From the NCBI RefSeq assembly GCF_000763385.1, contig NZ_JQFA01000004.1, forward strand, positions 1,116,001-1,180,000: 64,000 nt of DNA, given 5' to 3'. Under the pieces are notes generated by a model, which saw only the letters and a list, made by a program, of their open reading frames with translations, did no database searches and was not told where the DNA came from. Source of the DNA: Leptolyngbya sp. KIOST-1 (GTDB lineage: Bacteria > Cyanobacteriota > Cyanobacteriia > Phormidesmidales > Phormidesmidaceae). Positions 33,671 through 42,752 of the stretch are shown here, in pieces (the stretch's first letter is position 1; the number at the start of each line of letters is the position of its first letter). The position numbers and the translations under genes were made by a program.

Positions 33671-35637
33671 TACTTCTCCATCCTCATGGGTCGATACACC
33701 GGCTGCTCACCCATCAAACAGGCCACATATTCCCAGACCTGCAACTCTAAACAGCGCCGATAGCTGACCTTGTAGCCCGTATGGGGATGGGTTACGCTCT
33801 GCTGCAGCTTCTCCTCCCAATGCTTGAGAAAGCGCTTCATCGCATCGGGGTGTAGGTAAACTCCGCCGCGTTCATCGGGGGGCGTAAAGTCGTCCGGCTT
33901 GAAAATGTTGGAGTTGATCAGGTAGGCCACCAAAGAATCCACCGCAATGGCGCGAAACTCTTCCACCAGGTCGCACACCAGGGAGGGCCGGTTGGCCTGG
34001 GGCTTGTGTAGATTGCCAAAATGGGTGTGCAAGCCCACCCCCTCGACCATGGCATGCACGTTCTGCGATAGCAGCGTGTAGCCCAGGCTCAGCAGGCTGT
34101 TGACTGGGTCGGTGGGCGGGCGGCGGGTGCGCTTCTCAAACTCAAATTTGCCCTTCAGCAGCGAGGCATAGGCCTGAAAATACTGGTTGGCCCCAGTGCC
34201 TTCGTAGCCCAGCATGGCCTCCACCGAATCGGCGGTGGGCACCGTTTCCATTAGCTCCGCCAGGGTGGCTATGGCCTGGGTCGCCCTCTCGGTCTTGCGC
34301 CGTCGGTTCAACCGCAGCAGCAAAATCCGCGAGTTGTGCAGCTTGCCGACAATGGTGCTGGCCGCCTGGGTGCGAATAAAGTCTGGGTCTTGAGACTTGT
34401 AAACCTGCTGGGTCAGATACTCCAGCTTGGCCTGCCCGGTGGTCTGCAAACGGCCAAAATAGCGGCCCTTATTCGACAGGTATAGCAGCGGAATGCGCCG
34501 TTGTAGAGCCAGCCGCACCGCCCCGTGCGACACGGTGCAGGCTCCAAATAACACCACATGGCTAATCTGGCTGGCAGGTACTGAGCAGCGCAGCTCCTGC
34601 TGATGAAATACTTGAAACTGCTGCTGCTTGACCCGTAAATAGGCTCCCTGGTCGGTCACGTACAGAGTGGTCATGCCGTCCCTCCAATATTCGTCAGTGG
34701 ATGATTTCGCTATGGGCTGGGGACTTTTCACGATGCTGCACACCTTCGGCGGCCCCCACACCGCCTTGGCCGTTTTCTGCTTTTTGCTTGCTACCTTTTG
34801 CCTTTCTGGCGGTTCCACATCACCCCCTTGAAACCGATGCCCCAAAAACACAAACTCCTGATCAGGCGGAATGATCTGGGTCTTCTCGGGATGCAGGGTG
34901 AGGTAGAGGTCTTCAATCCAGTCCTGCATAAGGGCCAGGGATCGGCTGGCTTCGAGGTAGCTCTGGCACACGGCCACGCAGTCGTCGCCGTAGCGCACCA
35001 GGGTGATATCGGCCTCTAGGCAGCGGCAGTCAAAGTCGTTCAAATACAGGTTGGCCAGCGCCCCAGACAAAATGCTGCCCTGCAATACTCCCTGGTTGGG
35101 GCGATAGAAATGGCCATTGATCACCATCCCCGCCTTGAGCTGATGCTCAATCCACCGCACCCACAGGGGCGGCAAGCCTAGCTGATCGAGCTGGTGCAGC
35201 AGCACCGGCCAAGATAGAGTGTCAAAAAACTGCTGAATATCAACCTTAATCACCCAGGCCGGGGAGTGACGATAGCGCTCCATCACCCGATCGACAGCGG
35301 TATAGATCGAGAGGCCGGGGCGATAGGCAAAAGCCGCATCGCTAAAGGCATCCTCCAGCTTGGGATAGATGCTTTGCAGCAGATAGCGCTGCACAATCCG
35401 ATCCTTCACCGTAGGGATGCCAATCAGGCGATTTCCCCCACTCTTTTTGGGCAGGTAAAAGCCCTTGGCTGGGCTGGCGACATAGCGCTCCTGCCGCATC
35501 TGCTGATGCAGCAGCCGAATTTGCTCCTGGGCAATGCCCCTAAACAAATCCACCGTCATGCCATCTACCCCAGCGGCCTGGCTGCCCCGTTCGACCAGGT
35601 GCCAGGCGGTGGCGAGTTGTTCTCGATAGAGGTTCAT
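33670..35637 (-). CDS. cas1: Reverse transcriptase-Cas1 fusion protein
   Basis: 655 residues. Residues 1-270 are a group II intron-like RT: YLPKKSGGNRLIGIPTVKDR (RT2), AFAYRPGLS, KVDIQQFFDTLSW (RT3), NQGVLQGSILSGALANLYL (RT4), the catalytic YGDD at 216-219, and FLGHRFQGGD (RT7). After a linker of about 50 residues rich in Lys and Pro, Cas1 starts near 322 (MTTLYVTDQGAYLRVKQQQF), with YEGTGANQYFQAY, HFGNLHKPQANRPSLVCDLV and EEFRAIAVD carrying the catalytic Glu, His and Glu. No Cas6 domain is fused. Such proteins allow spacers to be taken from RNA in type III systems. It heads an operon of five genes ending at the leader of array 3. Confidence 0.97.
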   Translation of the reverse strand: MNLYREQLATAWHLVERGSQAAGVDGMTVDLFRGIAQEQIRLLHQQMRQERYVASPAKGFYLPKKSGGNRLIGIPTVKDRIVQRYLLQSIYPKLEDAFSDAAFAYRPGLSIYTAVDRVMERYRHSPAWVIKVDIQQFFDTLSWPVLLHQLDQLGLPPLWVRWIEHQLKAGMVINGHFYRPNQGVLQGSILSGALANLYLNDFDCRCLEADITLVRYGDDCVAVCQSYLEASRSLALMQDWIEDLYLTLHPEKTQIIPPDQEFVFLGHRFQGGDVEPPERQKVASKKQKTAKAVWGPPKVCSIVKSPQPIAKSSTDEYWRDGMTTLYVTDQGAYLRVKQQQFQVFHQQELRCSVPASQISHVVLFGACTVSHGAVRLALQRRIPLLYLSNKGRYFGRLQTTGQAKLEYLTQQVYKSQDPDFIRTQAASTIVGKLHNSRILLLRLNRRRKTERATQAIATLAELMETVPTADSVEAMLGYEGTGANQYFQAYASLLKGKFEFEKRTRRPPTDPVNSLLSLGYTLLSQNVHAMVEGVGLHTHFGNLHKPQANRPSLVCDLVEEFRAIAVDSLVAYLINSNIFKPDDFTPPDERGGVYLHPDAMKRFLKHWEEKLQQSVTHPHTGYKVSYRRCLELQVWEYVACLMGEQPVYRPMRMEK

Positions 35638-35955
35638 AGGAAGAAAGAAGAATGAAAAACGAAGAACGAAGAAGGTGATTGGGTTGGGCCAGTGGCCTCC
35701 TCTGGTTCACAGGGTCATCCTCGCAAGGGGGTATCTGAACTCAGCCCTGAGTTGGGACTGAGTTTGGGACTGAGTTCATGCCTGAAGAACGAAGAACGAA
35801 AAAAGAAGAACGGAGATTGGTGGGTTGCCGATTCCACAGAGCTAATAGCCAACAGGTCTGCCTATTGAGAGCACAGCCAAAAGGAAAGATAAAATTGAGC
35901 CACATCCGCCTTTTCCCTTTTCGTTCTTCGTTCTTCCCTTTTCCCTCTTTCCCCC
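35638..35955. other. Divergent intergenic region between RT-cas1 and STAND gene
   Basis: 318 bp without a gene. It holds three purine/pyrimidine tracts of the dispersed type (35640-35672, 35775-35820, 35912-35952) and a short direct repeat, GGGACTGAGTT twice at about 35753-35775. The promoters of both divergent genes must lie here, but I could not identify them. Confidence 0.5.
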
Positions 35956-37395
35956 ATGCCCCGCTCCGTTGCTGTTCACCCCCATCACAGGCAAGCTGTG
36001 GCGATCGCCCTAGAGCGCAACGGCTTTCTCACCCAGGGCGATCTGGCGGCTCATTTGGAAATTGCGCTTTCTACGGTGAGCAACTTTTGCCGGGGGGTAA
36101 AGGTATCGATCGCCAAGTTTGAGGAGATTGCTGAAGCCCTGGGCTTGGAACCGAGAGAGCTGATTTTGGCTCCAGGAGAGACTCAGGCAGCTGCGTTGGC
36201 GAAGCCTCTCGGGACGAGAATCGCTGAGGGGTCAGCATCACCGATGACCTTCTATGCCTATGACAAGGGCTGGGTAGGTCGAGAGGCGCTGATAGCGGAG
36301 TTGACGGCTCAGGTGCAGGATCGCTGTCGTCTGCTGATGATCACAGGCATTGTTGGGGTGGGCAAAACGTCTCTGGCCGAGCGGCTTTCGCTGGAATTAT
36401 CGGCATTCGGAGTGCCCCTGAGAGAGACCGTGGAGGCCCAGGAGCAGGTGCCCGACTTTGGCAGCTTTGCGGCGCGGATGCTGGAAAAGCTGGGGGAGGC
36501 CGTCACCCCAAGCGATCGCACCGACCGACCCCAGCTTTTGGCCCGCCTGGTGCAGGCGCTCCAGACCCGTCGCCAGCTACTGCTAATCGACTCTTTGGAA
36601 GAATGGCTCCAGGGCAACGAGCAGGAGGGCTGGAGCGAATTTAAGGATGAGGGGTTTTTGCAGTTTTTTCAGCAGGTGCTAGCCGCTGACAGCTTCCAGA
36701 GCCGCATCATTCTCACCTCGCAGGAGTTGCCGAGCCAGTTGCTGGCCCTTGGCACTCGCTACCGCAACCACTGGGCTACCCAACTACTCACGGGGCTATC
36801 AGCCTCCGAACAACTGGCCCTATTCGACAAGACCGGGCTAGCCGCATCCCTTGATGCTGAGGGATACACCTACCTGGCGCGCATGGGCCATGCCTACGAA
36901 GGACACCCCCTGGCCCTGCGGGTGATCGCTGGCGAGATCGGCAGTCGGCCCTACTTTGGCAATGTGGTGGCCTACTGGCAGCGCTACGGTCGAGAGATTG
37001 AGGCGGTGGAGGGTGCGATCGCCGCTGCTACCGCTGGCCAAGCCGTTGGTGCCGATGACCGCTGGCAGCTCGATCGCTTTACCCAAACCCTACGCCGCAA
37101 CGTGCGCCAGCGCCTAGAACACACCTTTCAGCGCCTCCGCCAAGAGGCCAAATTTGCCTACATTTTGCTCTGCGAGGCAGCGGTCTACCGCTGTGCCGTA
37201 CCCGAAGACTGGTGGCTCAGCCATCTAGACTACTGGGACTGCGCCCCAGAAAAAGCGTCACTGGCCTTGGATGCCCTGCGCGATCGCTTTTTGGTCGAAG
37301 ATGCGATTGAGTCAGAGCGCTACACCCTGCGACAGCACAGCCTGATTCGCAGCGTTGCCCTGGAGCATTTCAAGCACCTGGATGAACTGGTCTAA
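35956..37395 (+). CDS. HTH-NB-ARC STAND ATPase
   Basis: 479 residues. An XRE-type helix-turn-helix (NGFLTQGDLAAHLEIALSTV; residues 20-70) is followed by WVGREALIAEL, the Walker A GIVGVGKTSLAERL (131-144) and Walker B RRQLLLIDSLEEW (206-217) of an NB-ARC/AP-ATPase module, and a winged-helix end (YTLRQHSLIRSVALEHF). STAND ATPases of this kind act as signalling switches and many are anti-phage sensors. There is no attached TPR or effector domain; the next gene (membrane protein) or the TPR protein 27088-29229 could supply those. Located beside the CRISPR adaptation operon and divergent from it. Confidence 0.85.
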   Translation: MPRSVAVHPHHRQAVAIALERNGFLTQGDLAAHLEIALSTVSNFCRGVKVSIAKFEEIAEALGLEPRELILAPGETQAAALAKPLGTRIAEGSASPMTFYAYDKGWVGREALIAELTAQVQDRCRLLMITGIVGVGKTSLAERLSLELSAFGVPLRETVEAQEQVPDFGSFAARMLEKLGEAVTPSDRTDRPQLLARLVQALQTRRQLLLIDSLEEWLQGNEQEGWSEFKDEGFLQFFQQVLAADSFQSRIILTSQELPSQLLALGTRYRNHWATQLLTGLSASEQLALFDKTGLAASLDAEGYTYLARMGHAYEGHPLALRVIAGEIGSRPYFGNVVAYWQRYGREIEAVEGAIAAATAGQAVGADDRWQLDRFTQTLRRNVRQRLEHTFQRLRQEAKFAYILLCEAAVYRCAVPEDWWLSHLDYWDCAPEKASLALDALRDRFLVEDAIESERYTLRQHSLIRSVALEHFKHLDELV

Positions 37396-37481
37396 AACTT
37401 TCCTTTTCGTTCTTTGCTTTTCGTTCTTCGCTCTTCCTCCATCCTGCTATATCCTGAGTCAGCCCTCAAAACGCCATTCCC

Positions 37482-38255
37482 ATGAGTACAGTGTCTCTGG
37501 TTGACTTTGCTCTGCCGCTACTGGCCCAAGCTCCAACCCCCTCACCTACCGCTGAGGTCGAGCTGCTGAAAAGCCAGCTAGAGTTTGTCTTACAGTTGAA
37601 CACCGTTTTCCTGGGCTTTTTGGCGCTGCTGGGTGGGTTGCTCACCTGGTTCTTCAAGAGCAATCTAGACGATGCCCGAGAAATGGCCACCCGTATGGTG
37701 CGCCAGGAGCTATCTGACCACATCGAACCGCTGATTCAAGCTGAGGCGCGCAACATTCAGCGCACCTTCCGCACCGAGCAAATTATCAGCAACACCGTGG
37801 TGGACTACTACGTCCCTGCCCCACCCAGTAAAGAGCCCTTGGAATACGCCCTGCTGACTGGACGGGGTTTCTCGGATGTGCGCCTGTGGCACCCAAATCA
37901 AAAACCTCAGGGGCGATTGGGCAGCGTTCTAGTGATTGATTTTGTCAACTGCGAAATTTTAGCAGTCCCCGAGATTGCTTCCCCCGACGCGGCGGTACGA
38001 GAGGACGGCTATAAAAAACGCGATGCTCTGGTTAACGAGTTAATCCAGGGGCTGATCGAGCTTAGGATTGGTCGCCCAATTTTAGTTGTCTATGTGCGCC
38101 CCGGCCAGGGACGCATTGGGGCAATCGACCTGCTTAGCCAAACCTTCCCAGAGGATGTGAAATACTACTCCTCAGCAAATACCCCAGTAGCCCTGATGGG
38201 GGCCGTGGTGGATTCAGCTTATGTGGCTTATAGCGATCGCCAAGTGGTCCCTTAA
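37482..38255 (+). CDS. Membrane protein with unidentified C-terminal domain
   Basis: 257 residues. One clear membrane helix at about 35-58 (LQLNTVFLGFLALLGGLLTW), a short helical linker, then a soluble alpha/beta domain of about 150 residues: LEYALLTGRGFSDVRLWHPN, LGSVLVIDFVNCEILAVPEI, RPILVVYVRPGQGRIGAIDL and TPVALMGAVVDSAYVAYSD. I cannot name it. It follows the STAND gene by 86 bp on the same strand with a pyrimidine tract between, so the two may be a sensor-effector pair; that is a hypothesis. Confidence 0.65.
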   Translation: MSTVSLVDFALPLLAQAPTPSPTAEVELLKSQLEFVLQLNTVFLGFLALLGGLLTWFFKSNLDDAREMATRMVRQELSDHIEPLIQAEARNIQRTFRTEQIISNTVVDYYVPAPPSKEPLEYALLTGRGFSDVRLWHPNQKPQGRLGSVLVIDFVNCEILAVPEIASPDAAVREDGYKKRDALVNELIQGLIELRIGRPILVVYVRPGQGRIGAIDLLSQTFPEDVKYYSSANTPVALMGAVVDSAYVAYSDRQVVP

Positions 38256-38359
38256 GCATGCCATCCAACAAATACAGTCACCTGTGTTGATAGGACAAAA
38301 TAGTGGGCCACTACATCTCCACTTCGGTGGCCTTGTTGTTCACTGGGGACACCCTACCT

Positions 38360-39480
38360 CCTAGATCTCGCTGCATAGCTGCGATCGCCTTCTCCGAAAG
38401 CGGCTGTCCTTTCGCTACTTCCTTTTCTCCGAAAGCGGCTGTCCTTTCGCTACTTCCTTCGCCACCTCCGTTATCCGCCCCAAATACCCCTCTGGTCTTC
38501 CCAGCGCCACGGCTGTCCATGCCATCCCCAGAGTTGCCCCAACTCCGGGCGGCTCTGCTGCCACCCATTGCCGCCGCCCTCCGGATTGACCAGCATCTCA
38601 TTCCAGTCCTTCCCCTGGTTCGGTGTCAGCCGCTCAATCCCCGGCACCTGCTGCGCCACCCGTCAGGCCATAGTCTCCCCCGCCCCATCCGCATCAAACC
38701 CCGCCGCCACCACCCCCCCACTCCGCAGCACCGTCTTCAGTGCCTCAACCGGCACCCCTCCAGAACCATCCGTTGAAAGGTAAATCGACACCCCCTCCGG
38801 CCCCCGCTGCGCCCGATCCAGCACCGCCAGCGACATCGCATCAATTGGCGACTCCACCAGCAGCACCCGGTTCACCGGCCCCTGCCCCGTGCCAATCCAA
38901 AACTATCCCTGGTCACGGGCCGAGCCTGGCGCTAACCCATGAAAGTGGTTGCTCTCTCCCCAGGTACCGCGCAAGCTGGCCCCCAAAACCTTCCCCCGCT
39001 GCCAGGATTGCGCTTGCAGGCTGTGGCGCACAAACGCAGCATTCTGGTACGCGCATCACCAGGGCGATCGCGCCCCACCCCCCAGCATCCGCTAACCAAT
39101 CCATAAACAGCGGCCCGCTGATGCTATCGCTTATCCTCCGGTTCTTGCGGGGACACTTCGGGCTCTGCCTGGGCCTGAAGCTGAGCTTGGGCGGCTTCCG
39201 CGAACCCTTGCTGAACAATGTTTTTGGAGAAGATCTCAGCAAAACGCGATGGCCCTTTGGGCCGGTCCTGTGACCATCGGGCAGCCGCGACTCCCCACCC
39301 CGCGCAATCTGCACCGCCGTCTCCTTAAACTCGATGTGCCCCTCCCCCCGCACCCGAAATACCATCTCCGAGTCGATGAACATATCGCCGTTCTGGGTCA
39401 GGTAGTGGGTCAGGTACAGCTCATCCCCCTGCCGCTCCACCACCAGCGGTATAAACGACTCATTCTCGATCCGTAGATGA
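38360..39480 (-). pseudogene. Decayed plasmid-type protein with TOPRIM domain
   Basis: The minus strand contains successive fragments in different frames: VVERQGDELYLTHYLTQNGD and MVFRVRGEGHIEFKETAVQI (39443-39300), PLFMDWLADAGGWGAIALV, then NRVLLVESPIDAMSLAVLDR and SGGVVAAGFDADGAGETMA (38875-38660), a TOPRIM fold with ESPIDA and DxDxxG motifs, and VPGIERLTPNQGKDWNEMLV. This order is found in DUF3991/TOPRIM primase-like proteins of cyanobacterial plasmids and integrated elements. Several frameshifts and stops make it a pseudogene. Similar decay of a second plasmid-like gene is seen at 52747-53400. Confidence 0.7.
38391..38460. repeat. 35-bp tandem duplication
   Basis: A 35-bp unit starting TCTCCGAAAGCGGCTGTCCT occurs twice head to tail (38391-38425 and 38426-38460). 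It lies in the decayed TOPRIM gene region and is not part of a CRISPR array. Confidence 0.85.
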
Positions 39481-39699
39481 AACTCCTAGGAGGTCTTGAC
39501 CTCCTGCTCAATTCCGGCATTCCTCAAAAACCGCAGAATCCACTTTTTAAGTTGGCCCATTGGGGGCACCAAGCCCTGCGCGACGAGGTCAAAATCGGCA
39601 TCGAAGCTGCCGAAGGACTAAAGACAAACAACAAGACCATGGCGTCCTTGGCCTGGGTGGTGGATAGGCAATATATCCCACTCATCTGAGCTGTATATC

Positions 39700-39719
39700 A
39701 ACCCGTAGCATCACGGGTT
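39700..39719. terminator. Hairpin before the sulfonate ABC operon
   Basis: AACCCGT-AGCATC-ACGGGTT followed by TTTT on the plus strand; a 7-bp stem with a 6-base loop. It would insulate the operon starting at 39886 from plus-strand transcription upstream. Otherwise 39481-39885 contains no gene that I can support. Confidence 0.45.
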
Positions 39720-39885
39720 TTCCATCTAATCGAGTTAGGAAATATGGTCTATAAGCGATTTGAATGAAGCCAGAAAAAAGAATGATGAGTTAAGCCGCTG
39801 TATAAACCAGGATGTATCTCGGTTTACAGTCTCTATCTAAGGTTGATGAATAAATGAGCCTCAGATGAGTTGATGCAGGAAAAAT

Positions 39886-41403
39886 ATGCGCTACTTTCTA
39901 GGTTGGTCTCGAAAAAAAATTGCGTCGGGTTTGTTGGTAACCTCGGTTCTTTTTGTGGGAGCTTGCTCATCAGGTGAAGTGGGTTCTAACGGAGGTAGTT
40001 CGGGGTCAGGAAGCAATTCAGGGCAAGTCATTCGAATTGCCATTGGCACCCAAGATCAGGTCATTAATACAGCGGTTGGTGGGGCAACGGTGCGTGAGCT
40101 AGAACTGCTAGAGAAACATTTGCCCACCGATGGTAAATACGAAGGCGTTAGGTACGAAATTGAGTGGTCAAGCTACACCTCTGGTCCCCCAATTACCAAC
40201 AAAATGCTGGCCAATCAGCTCGATATCGGTTTGATGGGCGACTTCCCAGCGGTAATTAATTTAATTAAGTTTCAGCAAGAAGCTAAAGATGCAAATTCAG
40301 TTTTTGTGGGTACTTTAGCCTACAGTCCTACGGGTGCTGGTAATGCGGTGGTAGTTCCTAAGGACAGCACTGCTACATCCCTGGCCGATCTCAAGGGCGG
40401 CACCGTTTCAGTTCCCTTTGGCTCAGCCGCCCATGGCATGTTGCTCAATGCACTGGCCGATGCTGGTCTTGATCCAGAAACCGATGTGGAGCTCATTAGT
40501 CAGGCTCCAGAGGTCGGTGGTGCGAGTTTGCGCACGGGTCAAATTGATGCCCATGCTGATTTTGTTCCCTTTGGTGAATTGTTCCCCTTTCGCGGTTTTG
40601 CGAGGAAGATTTTTGACGGAGCCCAAACTGGTGTGCCAACTCTCCACGGAATTGTGGTGCGAACAGATTTCGCCGAAGAACACCCTGAAATTGTGGTGGC
40701 TTATCTGAAAGCAATTTTAGAAGCGAACCAGATGTTTCGCGAAGATCCTGAAGGTATTTCGGCACAGATTCAAGAGTGGTCTGGGGTCGATAAAGAGGTA
40801 GTCTATATGTTTCTAGGTCCCTCTGGTCTTCAGCCCCTTAACCCTACCATTGGCGAGGTGCAAGTTAACTCGCTCAAAAACAGCATCGCCACATTGACCA
40901 AATTGGGCCGCCTCGACAATCCCGTAGACCCGGCAGAGGTGACTAACTGGATTGATGAAAGCTACTTGCTCCAGGCGATGGAGGAAATGGGATTAGACTA
41001 CGATGAGGTGGTTGCTACAGCAGAGGGTTACCAAATTAGCGGCGAAGATGCCCTCACTGGCGAGGCCATAACTGATCCCAAACAAGCAGCCCAGTTTTGG
41101 GTCCAGGGAGAAGAGACGGTCAGAAGCTTTGCCTCTATTGGCAACATGGTCAAGGCCCTGGTTGAGCTTCAGGCCGAGGGGCAGGCGGCCAATGTGATGT
41201 TTGTCCATGACCACAACAACGGCTGGAAACTGTTTGCAGAAAACTCTTACTTTGTCAGCAATGGGGATCAGGTGGCCGCCTTTTTAATTGAGGCCGATGC
41301 TCAAACCTATGCCGCGTCTAACGGAGGACAGATTACTGCATTCAGAGGACTGCAAGATCTCTATGCAGCCCGCCTTCCCCTGTTGGCGGGTGCCCAGCGC
41401 TAA
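39886..41403 (+). CDS. Sulfonate/taurine-type ABC transporter substrate-binding lipoprotein
   Basis: 505 residues. A lipoprotein signal (SGLLVTSVLFVGACSSGE, Cys27) and a Ser/Gly linker precede the binding domain: IRIAIGTQDQVINTAVGGAT, NQLDIGLMGDFPAVINLIKF, VSVPFGSAAHGMLLNALADA and GVPTLHGIVVRTDFAEEHPE. The fold is that of SsuA/TauA/NrtA proteins. It is longer than usual (about 330-350): an extra C-terminal block of about 120 residues follows. It delivers substrate to the permease and ATPase encoded downstream. The same fold, including GSAAHGM and T-x-HG-x-VIR, is found fused to the LysR regulator 43674-45719, which probably senses the same ligand. The exact substrate is not determinable from sequence. 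Confidence 0.85.
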   Translation: MRYFLGWSRKKIASGLLVTSVLFVGACSSGEVGSNGGSSGSGSNSGQVIRIAIGTQDQVINTAVGGATVRELELLEKHLPTDGKYEGVRYEIEWSSYTSGPPITNKMLANQLDIGLMGDFPAVINLIKFQQEAKDANSVFVGTLAYSPTGAGNAVVVPKDSTATSLADLKGGTVSVPFGSAAHGMLLNALADAGLDPETDVELISQAPEVGGASLRTGQIDAHADFVPFGELFPFRGFARKIFDGAQTGVPTLHGIVVRTDFAEEHPEIVVAYLKAILEANQMFREDPEGISAQIQEWSGVDKEVVYMFLGPSGLQPLNPTIGEVQVNSLKNSIATLTKLGRLDNPVDPAEVTNWIDESYLLQAMEEMGLDYDEVVATAEGYQISGEDALTGEAITDPKQAAQFWVQGEETVRSFASIGNMVKALVELQAEGQAANVMFVHDHNNGWKLFAENSYFVSNGDQVAAFLIEADAQTYAASNGGQITAFRGLQDLYAARLPLLAGAQR

Positions 41404-41738
41404 CCACCTAGGGCTTAGCACTGGGCCGCTACAACAGCTATAGGGGCAGTAGATTCCTGGCGCCAATGACCTGTAAAGAGATTAGACACCTTTGGACGGC
41501 GTCACATAGTGGGGCGGCAATGTAGACGACAGCCGCCTCCATACCTCTTTTCAAGCTGGCTTAACCCATGGGTGCTCGCTAAATACATGCTTAAACAGCA
41601 GGTAGCGTGATGGGTAAAACAGGTTGCGCTACTGCATCTGAGGGGGTTTTGTGCAGGTCGTAGGGAACAGAATGGTTCGATCGCTTGCTCTACCGTAGCT
41701 TTCAACTTACACACTTTGCTGTCATTAAGAGGCAAACC
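41404..41738. other. Intergenic region within the ABC operon
   Basis: 335 bp between the binding-protein and permease genes. I see no ORF of merit, no strong terminator and no tRNA. A purine-rich ribosome-binding site (AAGAGG) stands 7 bases before the permease ATG at 41739. Confidence 0.4.
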
Positions 41739-42593
41739 ATGACGGTTTCGGTTTCACGGGTAGGCTATCCGCACTGGCTTGGGCAGATAATCAATGTTCT
41801 AAATGTTTTGTTTCTGGCCAAGCGACCGGTACGAAGACTGCTGGCTCTGATCCTGTTTTTTAGTATTTGGCAGGTTCTATGTACGATCAACTTCAACATC
41901 TTTATTGATTTCCAATTTGTACCTTCTCCCGTTGAAGTGCTCAAGGCAACGCTAACTTTTTTCGCAAAAAACCCATGGGTTCATTTCCGTTCTAGTATTG
42001 TGCGGGTGCTGTGGGGTTATACAATCGCGGCGGGGCTGGGGATATTACTTGGGGTGCTGATTGGATGGTTCGCAGTGGTCGAAGATCTATTACTACCCCC
42101 CTTAGAACTATTGCGTCCGATTCCAGCGGTAGCCTGGATTCCTCTGGCCATTTTAATGTTTCCGACTGCGGAGAGCGGTATGGTTTTCATCACCTTTGTA
42201 GGAGCATTTTTCCCTGTTCTGATAAGTACAATCAAAGGCGTAGAAAGCACCCTCAGCGATACGGTACTGATTCGCGTAGGTCAGTGTCTGGGTGCAAAGC
42301 CCTGGCATATTTTCAAAGACATTGTGGTGCCGGGGGCGATGCCCAGCATCGCGAGCGGTTTGGTGATTGGCATGGGTAATGCTTGGTTTTGTCTCGTGAC
42401 TGCCGAAATCCTGGCGGGTCGCTACGGCATTGGCTATATCACCTGGGAGTCCTACGTAACCTCGAACTATCCACCCATTGTGATGGGGATGCTGTTAATT
42501 GGTCTGATGGGAGCGTTTAGTTCCTGGGCAGTGAGCCGAGTCATGGAGATGTTAATGCCCTGGCGGGTGATTAAGAAACAGGGCAGTATTTAG
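41739..42593 (+). CDS. Sulfonate/taurine-type ABC transporter permease
   Basis: About 284 residues from the ATG at 41739 (MTVSVSRVGYPHWLGQI), chosen because AAGAGG precedes it; the frame is open to 41685. It has six membrane segments (LLALILFFSIWQVLC; VLWGYTIAAGLGILLGVLIG; etc.) and the EAA-type loop GQCLGAKPWHIFKDIVVPGA that docks on the ATPase. Typical SsuC/TauC/NrtB family protein. It forms the membrane channel for the substrate bound by the 39886 protein. Confidence 0.9.
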   Translation: MTVSVSRVGYPHWLGQIINVLNVLFLAKRPVRRLLALILFFSIWQVLCTINFNIFIDFQFVPSPVEVLKATLTFFAKNPWVHFRSSIVRVLWGYTIAAGLGILLGVLIGWFAVVEDLLLPPLELLRPIPAVAWIPLAILMFPTAESGMVFITFVGAFFPVLISTIKGVESTLSDTVLIRVGQCLGAKPWHIFKDIVVPGAMPSIASGLVIGMGNAWFCLVTAEILAGRYGIGYITWESYVTSNYPPIVMGMLLIGLMGAFSSWAVSRVMEMLMPWRVIKKQGSI

Positions 42594-42752
42594 GGGTTGG
42601 GTGAGTTTTGAATTCCGAGGTTTGAATTTTAATTCTCAATTTGTAAGGTGGGCACTGCCACCACTATTACTCAGTCACCAACCTTAACTCCTGATCAGCC
42701 AAGACTTTTTTGATGCAACTTAATTTAATGCTACTCAAGGGGATACATCAAC

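Noticed and set aside
38391-38460. Start of a small CRISPR array
   Set aside because: Only two directly abutting 35-bp copies without spacer; simple tandem duplication.
39477-39689. 70-codon plus-strand ORF
   Set aside because: No recognisable motif; located in decayed DNA, so not reported as a gene.
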